A program made the translations under genes and the position numbers. 64,000 bases of DNA from an uncultured Ruminococcus sp. (lineage in GTDB: Bacteria > Bacillota > Clostridia > Oscillospirales > Ruminococcaceae), in contig CAJTOG010000005.1 of assembly GCA_910577575.1 (NCBI GenBank), forward strand, positions 1-64,000. Direction: 5' to 3'. The notes below the pieces were generated by a model. It was not told the origin of the DNA. It did no database searches and saw nothing but the letters and a program-made list of their open reading frames with translations. Below are positions 44,543 through 53,145 of the stretch, one piece after another (the first letter of the stretch is position 1; each line of letters begins with the position of its first letter).

Positions 44543-44571
44543 ATTATACAATAAGCTGTATTAAAAGTCAA
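44543..44571 (-). promoter_or_regulatory. Promoter of the surface operon
   Basis: The minus strand reads TTGACT (44566-44571), a 17-nt spacer and TATAAT (44543-44548), about 45 nt upstream of the first gene. Confidence 0.8.
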
Positions 44572-44676
44572 TAAAGCAGATACAGTTTCTTTTGTCGAAA
44601 ATACCAAAACAATAACTTATAAACAGCATTACCTGATAAATAAAAAACATTCTGCTTTAGGGCATTCCTCAAAAGG

Positions 44677-46272
44677 TTATTTTCCTACAACGCAGTTCAC
44701 AATGCCCTGATAAAGTGAAGCAGACTCACTTGCAAAATTATATCCAAAAGCTCCGGGGTTTTTTACCTGCATAATAACTATGTATGAATCACTGTAATTA
44801 TTATAATCCTTATAAACTTTAGTACCATCATCATTGACATTTTTAAGTATTCCCGTAATATAGAGAATATCGCCTTCCCATGTTTCAGCAGTACCTGTTT
44901 TAGCATAAAAATTATAGCCGTCGGGGAGATATATTCCCAAACCGTTTCCTACTCCGGTCATTCCGTCAAGAAGATTTTGTCTATATTCAGCCGGAATAGT
45001 ACCAATAACATCATGGTCTTTTGAACCGCTTTTTATAACAGTATTGCAGTCACTTGTATCAACTATATTCTTTACGGTAAAAGGCTTGACCATATCACCG
45101 AATGCAGCTTCACGACCGAGTGCCGCAAGATAAATAGGACAGGTCATGACCTTTGCCTGACCGAAAGCTGAACGTCTTAAATCATCATTGCAATAAATTT
45201 CAATATTATTGCTCAGCGTACCAAAATCGCATTCTATATCGCTTGTGAAATGGAAAATCTTATCCAAGTCATCAAGAACAGCATCCTTGCCGATTGTATC
45301 AAAGGAACGGGCAAAGAAAATATTACTTGAGTTTACAAATGCTGAGTAAAGACTTCTTTCCATAGGATAACTCCACTTGTTTGTTTCATGGTCCCAGTTG
45401 ACTATTGATGTACCGTCAAAGCACCATTCCCCTTCGTCATAAAGGGAAGTTATACCATGCTTATCTGAAATTACTTCAGACATTATTTTAAAGCATGAAC
45501 CGGGCGGAAAGTTCTGAAAGGCCTTATTGCCATAAGTTCCCCATGCCAAATCTTCTTCGGTTTCAATATCGTAATAATCATCAGGATTATATGAGGGGTA
45601 AGAAACCTGTGCCATAAGCGAACCGTCGCTTCTCATTACAACAGCTGAACCGATAATCCCCATACTTTCCATATAGCTATAAATTTCATTCTGAGTATCA
45701 GAATCAAAAGTGAGCTGAATTGACTGTCCTATTTCACTTCGACCGTCAATAGCTGAAGGATTTTTTGTTCTTAAAATATCATTGTACGTCAAATCAAGAC
45801 CTTCTGACATTTCATTAAGAACGTTCGCAAAGGCAACTTTATTTGCATCATTTGCCATTCGCTTTTCTTTATCGCCTGCACCTTTTTCACTGAACATAAG
45901 CAGTTTTCCATTTGCATCATAAAGATTTCCTTTCATAACGGAATATGTTACAGCTGTAGTAACTGTTTTTGTCACAGTCTTATCCGAAACAGCAGTTGTT
46001 ACTTTATTAAGACTTTTGGTTTCAGTTGTTTTTTCAGTTCTCGTTGACAATGTTACTGAGGTTTCAGATGTTCTGCTTGTCTGAACTGTTGTCTTATCTG
46101 AATCATGTAACTGATTACCGTTTCCATTTTCAAAATCTTCTCTTGTAAGCGTATTATCCATCTGAGAATTATTTACCTGTTGTACTATATTTCCGCATGA
46201 CTGAAGCGAAAACAGTGAAAGCATTCCTACAGATGCAAGAACTGAAGCAATTTTCTTTTTTCTATTTTTCAT
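44677..46272 (-). CDS. Lipoprotein-type penicillin-binding transpeptidase
   Basis: 531 residues from ATG 46272 (GGGGG upstream; the longer frame needs a TTG). Signal peptide with lipobox LQSC in place of a membrane anchor. A Thr-rich stalk (~50-110) precedes a short linker domain and the transpeptidase fold (~200-531). The active site SxxK is PPGSCFK, SxN is SSN in VNSSNIFFA, and the third motif is KTG in FYAKTGTAE. DD-transpeptidase or carboxypeptidase activity is expected outside the membrane. Lipid-anchored class B-like enzymes are less common than helix-anchored ones. Own promoter at 46310-46338. Confidence 0.9.
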   Translation of the reverse strand: MKNRKKKIASVLASVGMLSLFSLQSCGNIVQQVNNSQMDNTLTREDFENGNGNQLHDSDKTTVQTSRTSETSVTLSTRTEKTTETKSLNKVTTAVSDKTVTKTVTTAVTYSVMKGNLYDANGKLLMFSEKGAGDKEKRMANDANKVAFANVLNEMSEGLDLTYNDILRTKNPSAIDGRSEIGQSIQLTFDSDTQNEIYSYMESMGIIGSAVVMRSDGSLMAQVSYPSYNPDDYYDIETEEDLAWGTYGNKAFQNFPPGSCFKIMSEVISDKHGITSLYDEGEWCFDGTSIVNWDHETNKWSYPMERSLYSAFVNSSNIFFARSFDTIGKDAVLDDLDKIFHFTSDIECDFGTLSNNIEIYCNDDLRRSAFGQAKVMTCPIYLAALGREAAFGDMVKPFTVKNIVDTSDCNTVIKSGSKDHDVIGTIPAEYRQNLLDGMTGVGNGLGIYLPDGYNFYAKTGTAETWEGDILYITGILKNVNDDGTKVYKDYNNYSDSYIVIMQVKNPGAFGYNFASESASLYQGIVNCVVGK

Positions 46273-46309
46273 GTTGATTGATACCCCCAAAAAATTCTTT
46301 CTGATAATA

Positions 46310-46338
46310 ATTATAGCTCATTTTTCGGATTATGTCAA
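46310..46338 (-). promoter_or_regulatory. Promoter of the penicillin-binding protein gene
   Basis: The minus strand reads TTGACA (46333-46338), a 17-nt spacer and TATAAT (46310-46315), about 40 nt before the start codon. Confidence 0.83.
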
Positions 46339-46473
46339 TATATGAACCATTAAAAATTTTCAGGTCATATTATACAATTTTTCGGAATATTTTAAGTTTT
46401 ATAACAAATATTTCCGAATAATTTTACATAAATTTTGCATATATTTTTAATAAATGCTTTTCGGAGGTAAAAT

Positions 46474-47631
46474 ATGAAAAAATTAACTGTTTTATCAATA
46501 ATATCAGTTATTGCACTGTCTTCTTGTTCATTTGAAGAAACAAGTATCAAGCCATCAGAATCATCAGTTACAGAGCCTTATACCCAGAATGAAACATTTA
46601 TCCAGCCAAAAGAAAATACCGGCTATACTCCTTTAAATTTTACTAATCAGGCAGGTTTATGGCTTCCCTATATGGATTTTGAAAATTATATGTACAATAA
46701 ATCTGAAGATGAATACAGAAAGGAAATAAAAAAAATTCTCAGCGATGCAAAAGCTGAGGGCATAAATACTATTTATTTTCATGTTCATCCGAATGGAGAT
46801 GCATATTATAAGTCAGATATTTTTCCAAAAGGCATCTATTATACAGGCGACTATGACCCTTTACAGATTATGCTTGATGAAGCTCATAATATGGGAATTT
46901 CAGTTCATGCATGGCTTAATCCTCTGAGAATGCAGACAGTTGAACAGATGGAAAATCTGCCCGATGATTTCATAGTAAAAAAATGGATTAATGAAAAAAG
47001 TCCTATGATTAAAATTGTAAATAACCGTTGGTATCTGAATCCGGCATATGAAGAAGTAAATGAACTCATAAGTAAATCTGCTGATGAAATACTCAAAAAT
47101 TATAACGTTGACGGAATACATATAGATGACTATTTTTATCCCACAACAGATACTGAATTTGATGCCGAAGCCTTTAAAGCAAGTAACAGCAGTGATTTAT
47201 CACAGTGGAGACAGAACAATATAAACAATATGGTTAAATCCTTATATGATACTGTAAAAAACAATAACAAAAAAATTAAATTCGGAATAAGTCCACAGGG
47301 AAATATAAATGCAAACTATAATTCACAGTATGCCGATGTAAAACTATGGGCTGGTACTGAAGGTTATGCCGATTATATAATTCCACAGATTTATTTCGGA
47401 TTTGAAAACGAAACCTGCCCATTTGAATCGACCTTGAAAGAATGGGAAAAACTTGTAAAGGACAGCGGAACTTCCCTTATTATAGGACTTGCAGAGTACA
47501 AGCTCGGCGAGGAAGATAAATGGGCAGGTGCTGCGGGTGAACTGGAATGGATTGAAAATCCTGACATTATCAATCAGCAGATTGAACTTGTAAAAAATTC
47601 ATCTGCCAATGGATATGCACTATACAGATAA
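46474..47631 (+). CDS. Family 10 glycosyl hydrolase-like lipoprotein (GHL10/YngK)
   Basis: 385 residues. Lipoprotein signal with lipobox LSSC (Cys18). The rest is the GHL10 TIM barrel (DUF187): AGLWLPYMDFENYM, YFHVHPNGDAYYKS, SVHAWLNPLRM, LNPAYEEV, GIHIDDYFYP with the likely catalytic Asp pair, FGISPQGNIN and YIIPQIYFGF. Members of this group probably cleave peptidoglycan glycan strands or related polymers outside the cell; activity is proven for few. GGAGG precedes the ATG. It is divergent from the penicillin-binding protein gene. Confidence 0.9.
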   Translation: MKKLTVLSIISVIALSSCSFEETSIKPSESSVTEPYTQNETFIQPKENTGYTPLNFTNQAGLWLPYMDFENYMYNKSEDEYRKEIKKILSDAKAEGINTIYFHVHPNGDAYYKSDIFPKGIYYTGDYDPLQIMLDEAHNMGISVHAWLNPLRMQTVEQMENLPDDFIVKKWINEKSPMIKIVNNRWYLNPAYEEVNELISKSADEILKNYNVDGIHIDDYFYPTTDTEFDAEAFKASNSSDLSQWRQNNINNMVKSLYDTVKNNNKKIKFGISPQGNINANYNSQYADVKLWAGTEGYADYIIPQIYFGFENETCPFESTLKEWEKLVKDSGTSLIIGLAEYKLGEEDKWAGAAGELEWIENPDIINQQIELVKNSSANGYALYR

Positions 47632-47632
47632 A

Positions 47633-47965
47633 TTAAATATTAATATATATAAATACAGTGACAGCAATAATAATTACTGTAAACACAGCAGAAAACAATA
47701 AAATTCTGTTTTTCGGAACATTGAATTTTTTCATTATAAATATGGATAAATAAACAAACTGATAAATAAGGCATGACGGAATTACAGGAATATAACACAG
47801 CATAAGCATCATTAACAATGTAGCGTCCCTGAAAGCCTCAAAACCATATGATGTGCTAAAGAAAAAAGTAAACCCGTTAGCCATTGAATATATTCCATAA
47901 ATCAACGTAAAAACATACGGAGCAAACGACAAAACAAGTATTATTCTCGAAATTATTTTTTTCAT
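47633..47965 (-). CDS. Small membrane protein, paralogue 1
   Basis: 110 residues from ATG 47965 (GAGGG upstream; a GTG at 47980 overlapping the upstream stop is less likely). Three hydrophobic helices. It starts MKKIISRIILVLSFAPYVF and ends with a helix IIAVTVFIYINI. Homologous to the 124-residue protein encoded immediately upstream (same K-x-I-x-K/R-I-I-x-VLS-x-x-PY start and helix spacing). No known family. Confidence 0.7.
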   Translation of the reverse strand: MKKIISRIILVLSFAPYVFTLIYGIYSMANGFTFFFSTSYGFEAFRDATLLMMLMLCYIPVIPSCLIYQFVYLSIFIMKKFNVPKNRILLFSAVFTVIIIAVTVFIYINI

Positions 47966-47976
47966 GTAATTTTCCC

Positions 47977-48351
47977 TCACAGAGCAAAGTCAACATTTTC
48001 ATAAAATTCAAAAAACCATGTTTTAATAAATATATAGCCAAATACTGAAAAAACTGCAATGATAACATATAATATTTTTATCACATCCGCTGAAATATTA
48101 AATTTTTCAATAATTTTTTTCACAATAATATCAGCAATAATATTAAAATGAAAAGCCAAACAAAAAGGAATCAAAGGAACTGAATTACTAAAAAAATACA
48201 GCATATACATACAGCCAATTATAAATGCACTCAAAGAATATTCAGAAAAAACAGAGACAACAGTAAATCTTACAATTGCACCGCATATAACTACCGCATA
48301 ATAAGGAGTGACAGATAAAACAATTATTATTTTAAATATTTTACTTTTCAT
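47977..48351 (-). CDS. Small membrane protein, paralogue 2
   Basis: 124 residues, three to four hydrophobic helices, starting MKSKIFKIIIVLSVTPYYA. AAGGAGG precedes the ATG. Tandem duplicate of its downstream neighbour and co-transcribed with it. Function unknown. The coding sequence is particularly AT-rich with many Ile/Phe codons. Confidence 0.7.
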   Translation of the reverse strand: MKSKIFKIIIVLSVTPYYAVVICGAIVRFTVVSVFSEYSLSAFIIGCMYMLYFFSNSVPLIPFCLAFHFNIIADIIVKKIIEKFNISADVIKILYVIIAVFSVFGYIFIKTWFFEFYENVDFAL

Positions 48352-48433
48352 ATAATATCCCTCCTTTTGAATATTTTACCATAGTTTTGAAGACTTTAAA
48401 AGATAACAAATGTAACTGAAACAGTGACAAATG

Positions 48434-48473
48434 TAATAAAAAAGAGAACCCTAAAACATGGATTCTCTTTAAA
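48434..48473 (-). terminator. Terminator of the dockerin/radical SAM operon
   Basis: The stem AAAGAGAATCC/GGTTCTCTTT-type pairing (48460-48470 with 48441-48450) is followed on the minus strand by a T-rich tract. Confidence 0.78.
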
Positions 48474-48482
48474 ATATTTCAA

Positions 48483-49556
48483 TTAAAACAGTATATCTTT
48501 GAAACATAGCTGAGGTTCATGTTTATCAAAATCCCAGCTATGATAGGAATCTCCGTGACATCTGCATTTTTCCGCACAGTTACGGCATTTTTCATTTTCG
48601 TCACTGAGATTTTTTCTGAATATCTCAAACCTGTTCTCCCAGACATCTTTGAAACGGTCTGTAAGGATATTTCCCTGAACAAACTCCGGACGGCGTTCAA
48701 TATCAAGACAGGCTGTGATATCACCGTTTGCCATTATACTTGCGATATAAGTTCCGGCAGTACATATATAGTACCAATCACGCACTTCACGTTCATATTC
48801 CATGCCAAGATAATGACTGCAACCGTATGTAACAGGTTCCCCCGCAATTCTCTTGTTACGAATATATTCAAACATATAGCGATAATCGTCATCTGTAAGA
48901 ATAAGTTCCGGATGCTGTTTTGCACGTCCGATAGGCTCAATATTGATAATTCTCCATGAATCAATATCCATATCGTCAAATATTTTATAAAGTTCGTTAA
49001 GCTGACTGATATTCTGATGAGTTACAACAGTAGTAATTTGAATGTGTTTGAAGCCTTCTGTTCTGATAAGACTTTCTACGCCATTCAATGCACGTTTCCA
49101 GCCACCCGGAGTACGTCTGAAAACATCATGAGTTTCTTCAAGTCCGTCAATACTTACTGATATTGTTCCCATTCCTACACGCTTAAGGTCTTTTGCTACA
49201 GGGTAATCAATAAGAGTTGCATTACTTGTCATGCCCCAATGGAAACCAAGTTCATGAGCAACTGCCATAATATCAAAGAAGTCTTTACGCAGTAACGGTT
49301 CACCGCCCGTAATGCAAAGCATTTTATTTGCTGTACCAAAATCTCCCTTTACTTCAGCAAGAAACTTTGCATATTGATTTACATTAAGTTCGTCCATCTG
49401 TACATCTCCGCAGCTGCTTCCGCAATGAAGGCACTTTTCATTGCAGCGGAGTGTCAGTTCAAGAAACAGATGGCGGAGCTGCGGCTTAATCATAAGCCCA
49501 GCACGATAAGCTTCCAAAGTTTTCATATTATCTTTTTTTATATTTACATCAAACAT
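48483..49556 (-). CDS. Radical SAM/SPASM enzyme, probable peptide maturase
   Basis: 357 residues. The radical SAM cluster is Cys38-x3-Cys42-x2-Cys45 (LTLRCNEKCLHCGSSCGD), followed by CITGGEPLLR, the SAM-binding TSNATLID and SVSIDGLEETHD. The C-terminal SPASM domain (~265-357) has ICTAGTYIASIMANGDITACLD and a cysteine cluster, CRNCAEKCRCHGDSYHSW, plus a final LCF, enough for auxiliary Fe-S clusters. SPASM proteins mostly modify peptides. The gene starts 12 nt after a small secreted dockerin protein whose stop overlaps this gene's ribosome site (AAGGAG), the usual precursor-maturase order. Substrate assignment is inference. Confidence 0.9.
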   Translation of the reverse strand: MFDVNIKKDNMKTLEAYRAGLMIKPQLRHLFLELTLRCNEKCLHCGSSCGDVQMDELNVNQYAKFLAEVKGDFGTANKMLCITGGEPLLRKDFFDIMAVAHELGFHWGMTSNATLIDYPVAKDLKRVGMGTISVSIDGLEETHDVFRRTPGGWKRALNGVESLIRTEGFKHIQITTVVTHQNISQLNELYKIFDDMDIDSWRIINIEPIGRAKQHPELILTDDDYRYMFEYIRNKRIAGEPVTYGCSHYLGMEYEREVRDWYYICTAGTYIASIMANGDITACLDIERRPEFVQGNILTDRFKDVWENRFEIFRKNLSDENEKCRNCAEKCRCHGDSYHSWDFDKHEPQLCFKDILF

Positions 49557-49568
49557 TTTGGTTTCTCC

Positions 49569-50174
49569 TTAATCAAACGCAACAGACACGTCATATTCAG
49601 GTTGAGGAATCGGCTCTGTACTTGTTGTTGTATTTACATATGAATACTGCGGTTCGGCTGTTGTTGTCTTGGGTTCGGGAAGCGGGTTGTCAAAATTGTC
49701 AATTTTTCCGAGCAGGTAATTTTCAAGCATTACCAAATCCGCCATGCCGATTTTATCGTCACGATTTATATCAGCCCTCATTGAGTCAATCCCTTCACTT
49801 AATTTACCATTTATATACCCCTTTCTTAATTCAATCATATCAAATACATCAACTTTCCCGTCTACATTGACATCACCATACCATGCAACAGGTGAACCAT
49901 AAACAGGCATAGGGATAGTTGTATTAACTGTTGTTGGTATGGGTTCTGTTGTTTCTGGAGCAGTTGTTGTCCATGAAATTGACGGACCATAAACAGGCAC
50001 TTCCATTCCTTCATTAGGATTATAAATTGTTGTCGTTACCACCGGTTCATCAAGAGAAAGATTATAATCAGACGCCGATGCAGAATCTTTAATATTATCG
50101 GTTCCTGACGGAATCATGTTTAGAGCAGCCGCAAAAAGTGTAGCAGTCAAGACGGTTTTTTCAGTTTTCTTCAT
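49569..50174 (-). CDS. Secreted dockerin protein with three PxYx5[W/F] motifs, candidate radical SAM substrate
   Basis: 201 residues. Signal peptide with likely cleavage after SASAS (~35). A central type I dockerin (~99-168; GDVNVDGKVDVFDM and ADINRDDKIGMADL) would bind a cohesin. Outside the dockerin are three aligned nine-residue motifs: PVYGPSISW (60-68), PVYGSPVAW (90-98) and PEYDVSVAF (192-200, one residue before the C terminus). In all three the Tyr and the final aromatic residue are six apart. Thr/Pro linkers separate them. Cotranscribed with the radical SAM/SPASM gene. The rest matches no enzyme family, so the motifs are the apparent payload. Confidence 0.85.
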   Translation of the reverse strand: MKKTEKTVLTATLFAAALNMIPSGTDNIKDSASASDYNLSLDEPVVTTTIYNPNEGMEVPVYGPSISWTTTAPETTEPIPTTVNTTIPMPVYGSPVAWYGDVNVDGKVDVFDMIELRKGYINGKLSEGIDSMRADINRDDKIGMADLVMLENYLLGKIDNFDNPLPEPKTTTAEPQYSYVNTTTSTEPIPQPEYDVSVAFD

Positions 50175-50315
50175 ATTACATATTTCCTTTCAGATAAATA
50201 TATATTTGGTTAATCCCATTATATAATATAAATGTCAAAAAAACAGACGCTTTTTTCTATCTGAAATCAAATTTGTATATATGAACAAAAACTATTCAAT
50301 CAATTTGTTAAATTT

Positions 50316-53135
50316 TTACAAATAATTTTTAAGGTATTTTCCCGTATAGGATTTTTCACACTTTGCAACTTCTTCCGGAGTCCCCTGTATAACGACAGTA
50401 CCGCCTCCGTCTCCACCCTCAGGACCTAAATCAATTATATAGTCAGCTGACTTTATCACATTAAGATTATGTTCAATAACAAGAACAGTATTACCCTGAT
50501 TTGTAAGCTCCTGAAGTACATCAATAAGTCTATGGACATCAGAAGTATGAAGCCCGGTTGTAGGTTCATCAAGAATATATATAGTCTTCCCTGTCGACCT
50601 TTTTGAAAGCTCCGTTGAAAGTTTTACCCTTTGTGCTTCGCCGCCTGAAAGAGTAGTTGCAGACTGACCGATTTTTATATAGCCGAGTCCGACTTCCTGT
50701 AATGTTTTCAGTTTACGTGCAATTTTCGGAAGATGTGCAAAAAATTCAGCACCCTCATCAACAGTCATTTCAAGTACATCATAAATAGATTTGCCCTTAT
50801 AATGAACTTCGAGAGTTTCACGGTTATACCGCTTACCCTTGCATACTTCACAAGGTACATAAACGTCGGGCAGAAAATGCATTTCTATTTTGATAATTCC
50901 GTCACCCTCACAGGCTTCACATCGTCCGCCTTTTACATTGAAACTGAAACGTCCGTTTGTATAACCCCTTGCTTTAGCGTCAGGAGTTTTTGCAAACAAA
51001 TCACGTATATCAGTGAAAACGCCCGTATAAGTTGCCGGATTTGAACGTGGGGTACGTCCTATCGGTGACTGGTCAATACATATGACTTTATCAAGATTTT
51101 CAAGACCGTCAATTTCCCTGAAATCACCTGCGACAGTTTTTGCACGATTCAGTTTGGCGGCAAGATATTTATAAATAATCTCATTTACAAGCGATGATTT
51201 TCCGCTTCCTGAAACTCCTGTAACACATATAAATTCACCAAGCGGAATTTTTACGTCGATATTCTTAAGATTATGTTCTGATGCTCCTTTTACTGTCAGA
51301 AAATTACCGTTTCCTTTACGTCTGCTAACAGGTACGGGAATCTTTTTCTTTCCGCTAAGATATTGTCCCGTTATTGAATTTTTACATTTCAGAAGCTTAT
51401 CAACAGTACCTGAAAATACAACTTCTCCTCCGTTTACGCCTGCTTCCGGACCTATATCAACTATATAATCAGCTGCAAGCATAGTATCATCATCATGCTC
51501 GACGACTATAAGAGTGTTACCCAAATCTCTGAGACGTTTCAAGGTTTCAATAAGCTTATCATTATCACGCTGATGAAGTCCGATACTTGGTTCATCAAGT
51601 ATATATAAAACTCCGACAAGCGATGAGCCTATCTGAGTTGCAAGCCTTATTCTCTGGCTTTCTCCGCCCGAAAGCGTACCCGACGAACGTGAAAGCGTAA
51701 GATACTCAAGTCCGACACTGCTTAAAAATCCAAGACGTTCCCTGATTTCCTTTATAATTCTTTCACCTATGAATTTCTCATGTTCTGATAAAATTAAATT
51801 ATTAAAGAAATCCAGCTCCTTTTTTACTGACATATCAGTCAGTTCACTTATATTCTTTTCGCCTACAGTTACTGCAAGATATTCTGGTTTAAGTCTTTTT
51901 CCCCTGCATTCAGGACATTTTGTCTCTGTCATGCAGTCTTCTATTGCAGACTTTGAATAGTCGCTGTTTGATTCACGATAACGTCTTTCAAGATTCCGGA
52001 TTACTCCTTCAAATGGTGTTTTATACTTTCCTCCGCCGAGCGATTCAGGTCTTCTGAGTTCAAGCTGCGTTTCACCTGTACCATACAGAAAAATATCAAG
52101 CTGTTCCTTTGTAAGTTCCTTTATGGGTATATCAAGAGGAATATTATAGTGCTTTGAAATTGCCTTATAATACATCATTGCTATTGATGTTTCATCAAGG
52201 CTATTCCACCCATGTGCAGTTATCGCACCTTCCAGAATTGATAAATCTTTATTCGGCACAATTGTTTTGGCTTCAATCTGCCTGAACATTCCAAGACCTG
52301 TACATTTTGGACAAGCTCCCACAGGATTATTGAACGAAAACATAACCGGTTCAAGTTCGCCTATACTTATATTATGCTCAGGGCAGGCAAAATTCTGGGA
52401 AAAAATCATTTCTTCACCATCAATCACATCAACAACAGCAAGACCGTCAGTAAGCTTGAAAACAGTTTCAAGACTATCCGTTATACGTGACTCTATACCC
52501 TTTTTTATTATAAGCCTGTCAACAACAATTTCTATATTATGCTTTTTATTCTTTTCAAGCTTTATTTCTTCGGTAAGTTCATACATTATACCATCAATAC
52601 GTACACGTACAAATCCCGATTTTCTGGCACTTTCAAGCTCCTTTTCATATTTCCCCTTTCTGTTTCGGACTATCGGTGCAAGAAGCTGAATACGTGTTTT
52701 TTCAGGAAGCCCCATAATTCTGTCAACCATCTGGTCAATAGTTTGCTGAGAGATTTCACGTCCGCAGACAGGACAATGCGGTATACCTATCCGTGCATAA
52801 AGAAGACGAAGATAGTCATAAATTTCTGTAACTGTTCCGACTGTTGAACGTGGATTTTTTGAAGTTGTTTTCTGGTCAATTGAAATTGCCGGAGAAAGTC
52901 CCTCTATGCTGTCAACGTCCGGCTTTTCCATTTGTCCGAGAAACATACGTGCATATGATGAAAGACTTTCTACATAACGTCTCTGACCGTCCGCATATAT
53001 AGTATCAAAAGCAAGAGAAGATTTTCCCGAACCCGACAATCCTGTCATGACAATAAGCTTGTCTCTCGGAAGTTCAACATCTATATTCTTTAAATTGTTT
53101 ACTCTTGCACCCTTTATAATTATTTTATCTGTCAT
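50316..53135 (-). CDS. uvrA: Excinuclease ABC subunit A
   Basis: DNA damage sensor of nucleotide excision repair; dimeric ATPase that loads UvrB. 939 residues, full length. Walker A motifs at GLSGSGKSSLAF and GVSGSGKSSLVNE. ABC signatures LSGGESQRIRLA and LSGGEAQRVKLS. Zinc modules CPVCGREIS...CPKCTGLG region and CEACEGDGIIKIEMHFLPD with CEVCKGKRYN. AAGGTG precedes the ATG. It lies last in an operon uvrB-NADAR-uvrA, 10 nt after the NADAR gene. Confidence 0.97.
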   Translation of the reverse strand: MTDKIIIKGARVNNLKNIDVELPRDKLIVMTGLSGSGKSSLAFDTIYADGQRRYVESLSSYARMFLGQMEKPDVDSIEGLSPAISIDQKTTSKNPRSTVGTVTEIYDYLRLLYARIGIPHCPVCGREISQQTIDQMVDRIMGLPEKTRIQLLAPIVRNRKGKYEKELESARKSGFVRVRIDGIMYELTEEIKLEKNKKHNIEIVVDRLIIKKGIESRITDSLETVFKLTDGLAVVDVIDGEEMIFSQNFACPEHNISIGELEPVMFSFNNPVGACPKCTGLGMFRQIEAKTIVPNKDLSILEGAITAHGWNSLDETSIAMMYYKAISKHYNIPLDIPIKELTKEQLDIFLYGTGETQLELRRPESLGGGKYKTPFEGVIRNLERRYRESNSDYSKSAIEDCMTETKCPECRGKRLKPEYLAVTVGEKNISELTDMSVKKELDFFNNLILSEHEKFIGERIIKEIRERLGFLSSVGLEYLTLSRSSGTLSGGESQRIRLATQIGSSLVGVLYILDEPSIGLHQRDNDKLIETLKRLRDLGNTLIVVEHDDDTMLAADYIVDIGPEAGVNGGEVVFSGTVDKLLKCKNSITGQYLSGKKKIPVPVSRRKGNGNFLTVKGASEHNLKNIDVKIPLGEFICVTGVSGSGKSSLVNEIIYKYLAAKLNRAKTVAGDFREIDGLENLDKVICIDQSPIGRTPRSNPATYTGVFTDIRDLFAKTPDAKARGYTNGRFSFNVKGGRCEACEGDGIIKIEMHFLPDVYVPCEVCKGKRYNRETLEVHYKGKSIYDVLEMTVDEGAEFFAHLPKIARKLKTLQEVGLGYIKIGQSATTLSGGEAQRVKLSTELSKRSTGKTIYILDEPTTGLHTSDVHRLIDVLQELTNQGNTVLVIEHNLNVIKSADYIIDLGPEGGDGGGTVVIQGTPEEVAKCEKSYTGKYLKNYL

Positions 53136-53145
53136 TTAAATCACC

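Noticed and set aside
50175..50315. Promoter of the dockerin/radical SAM operon at TTGACA near 50235
   Set aside because: The TTGACA and TATAAT in this stretch are too close together to form one sigma-A promoter, and no better pair was found, so the promoter is not annotated.
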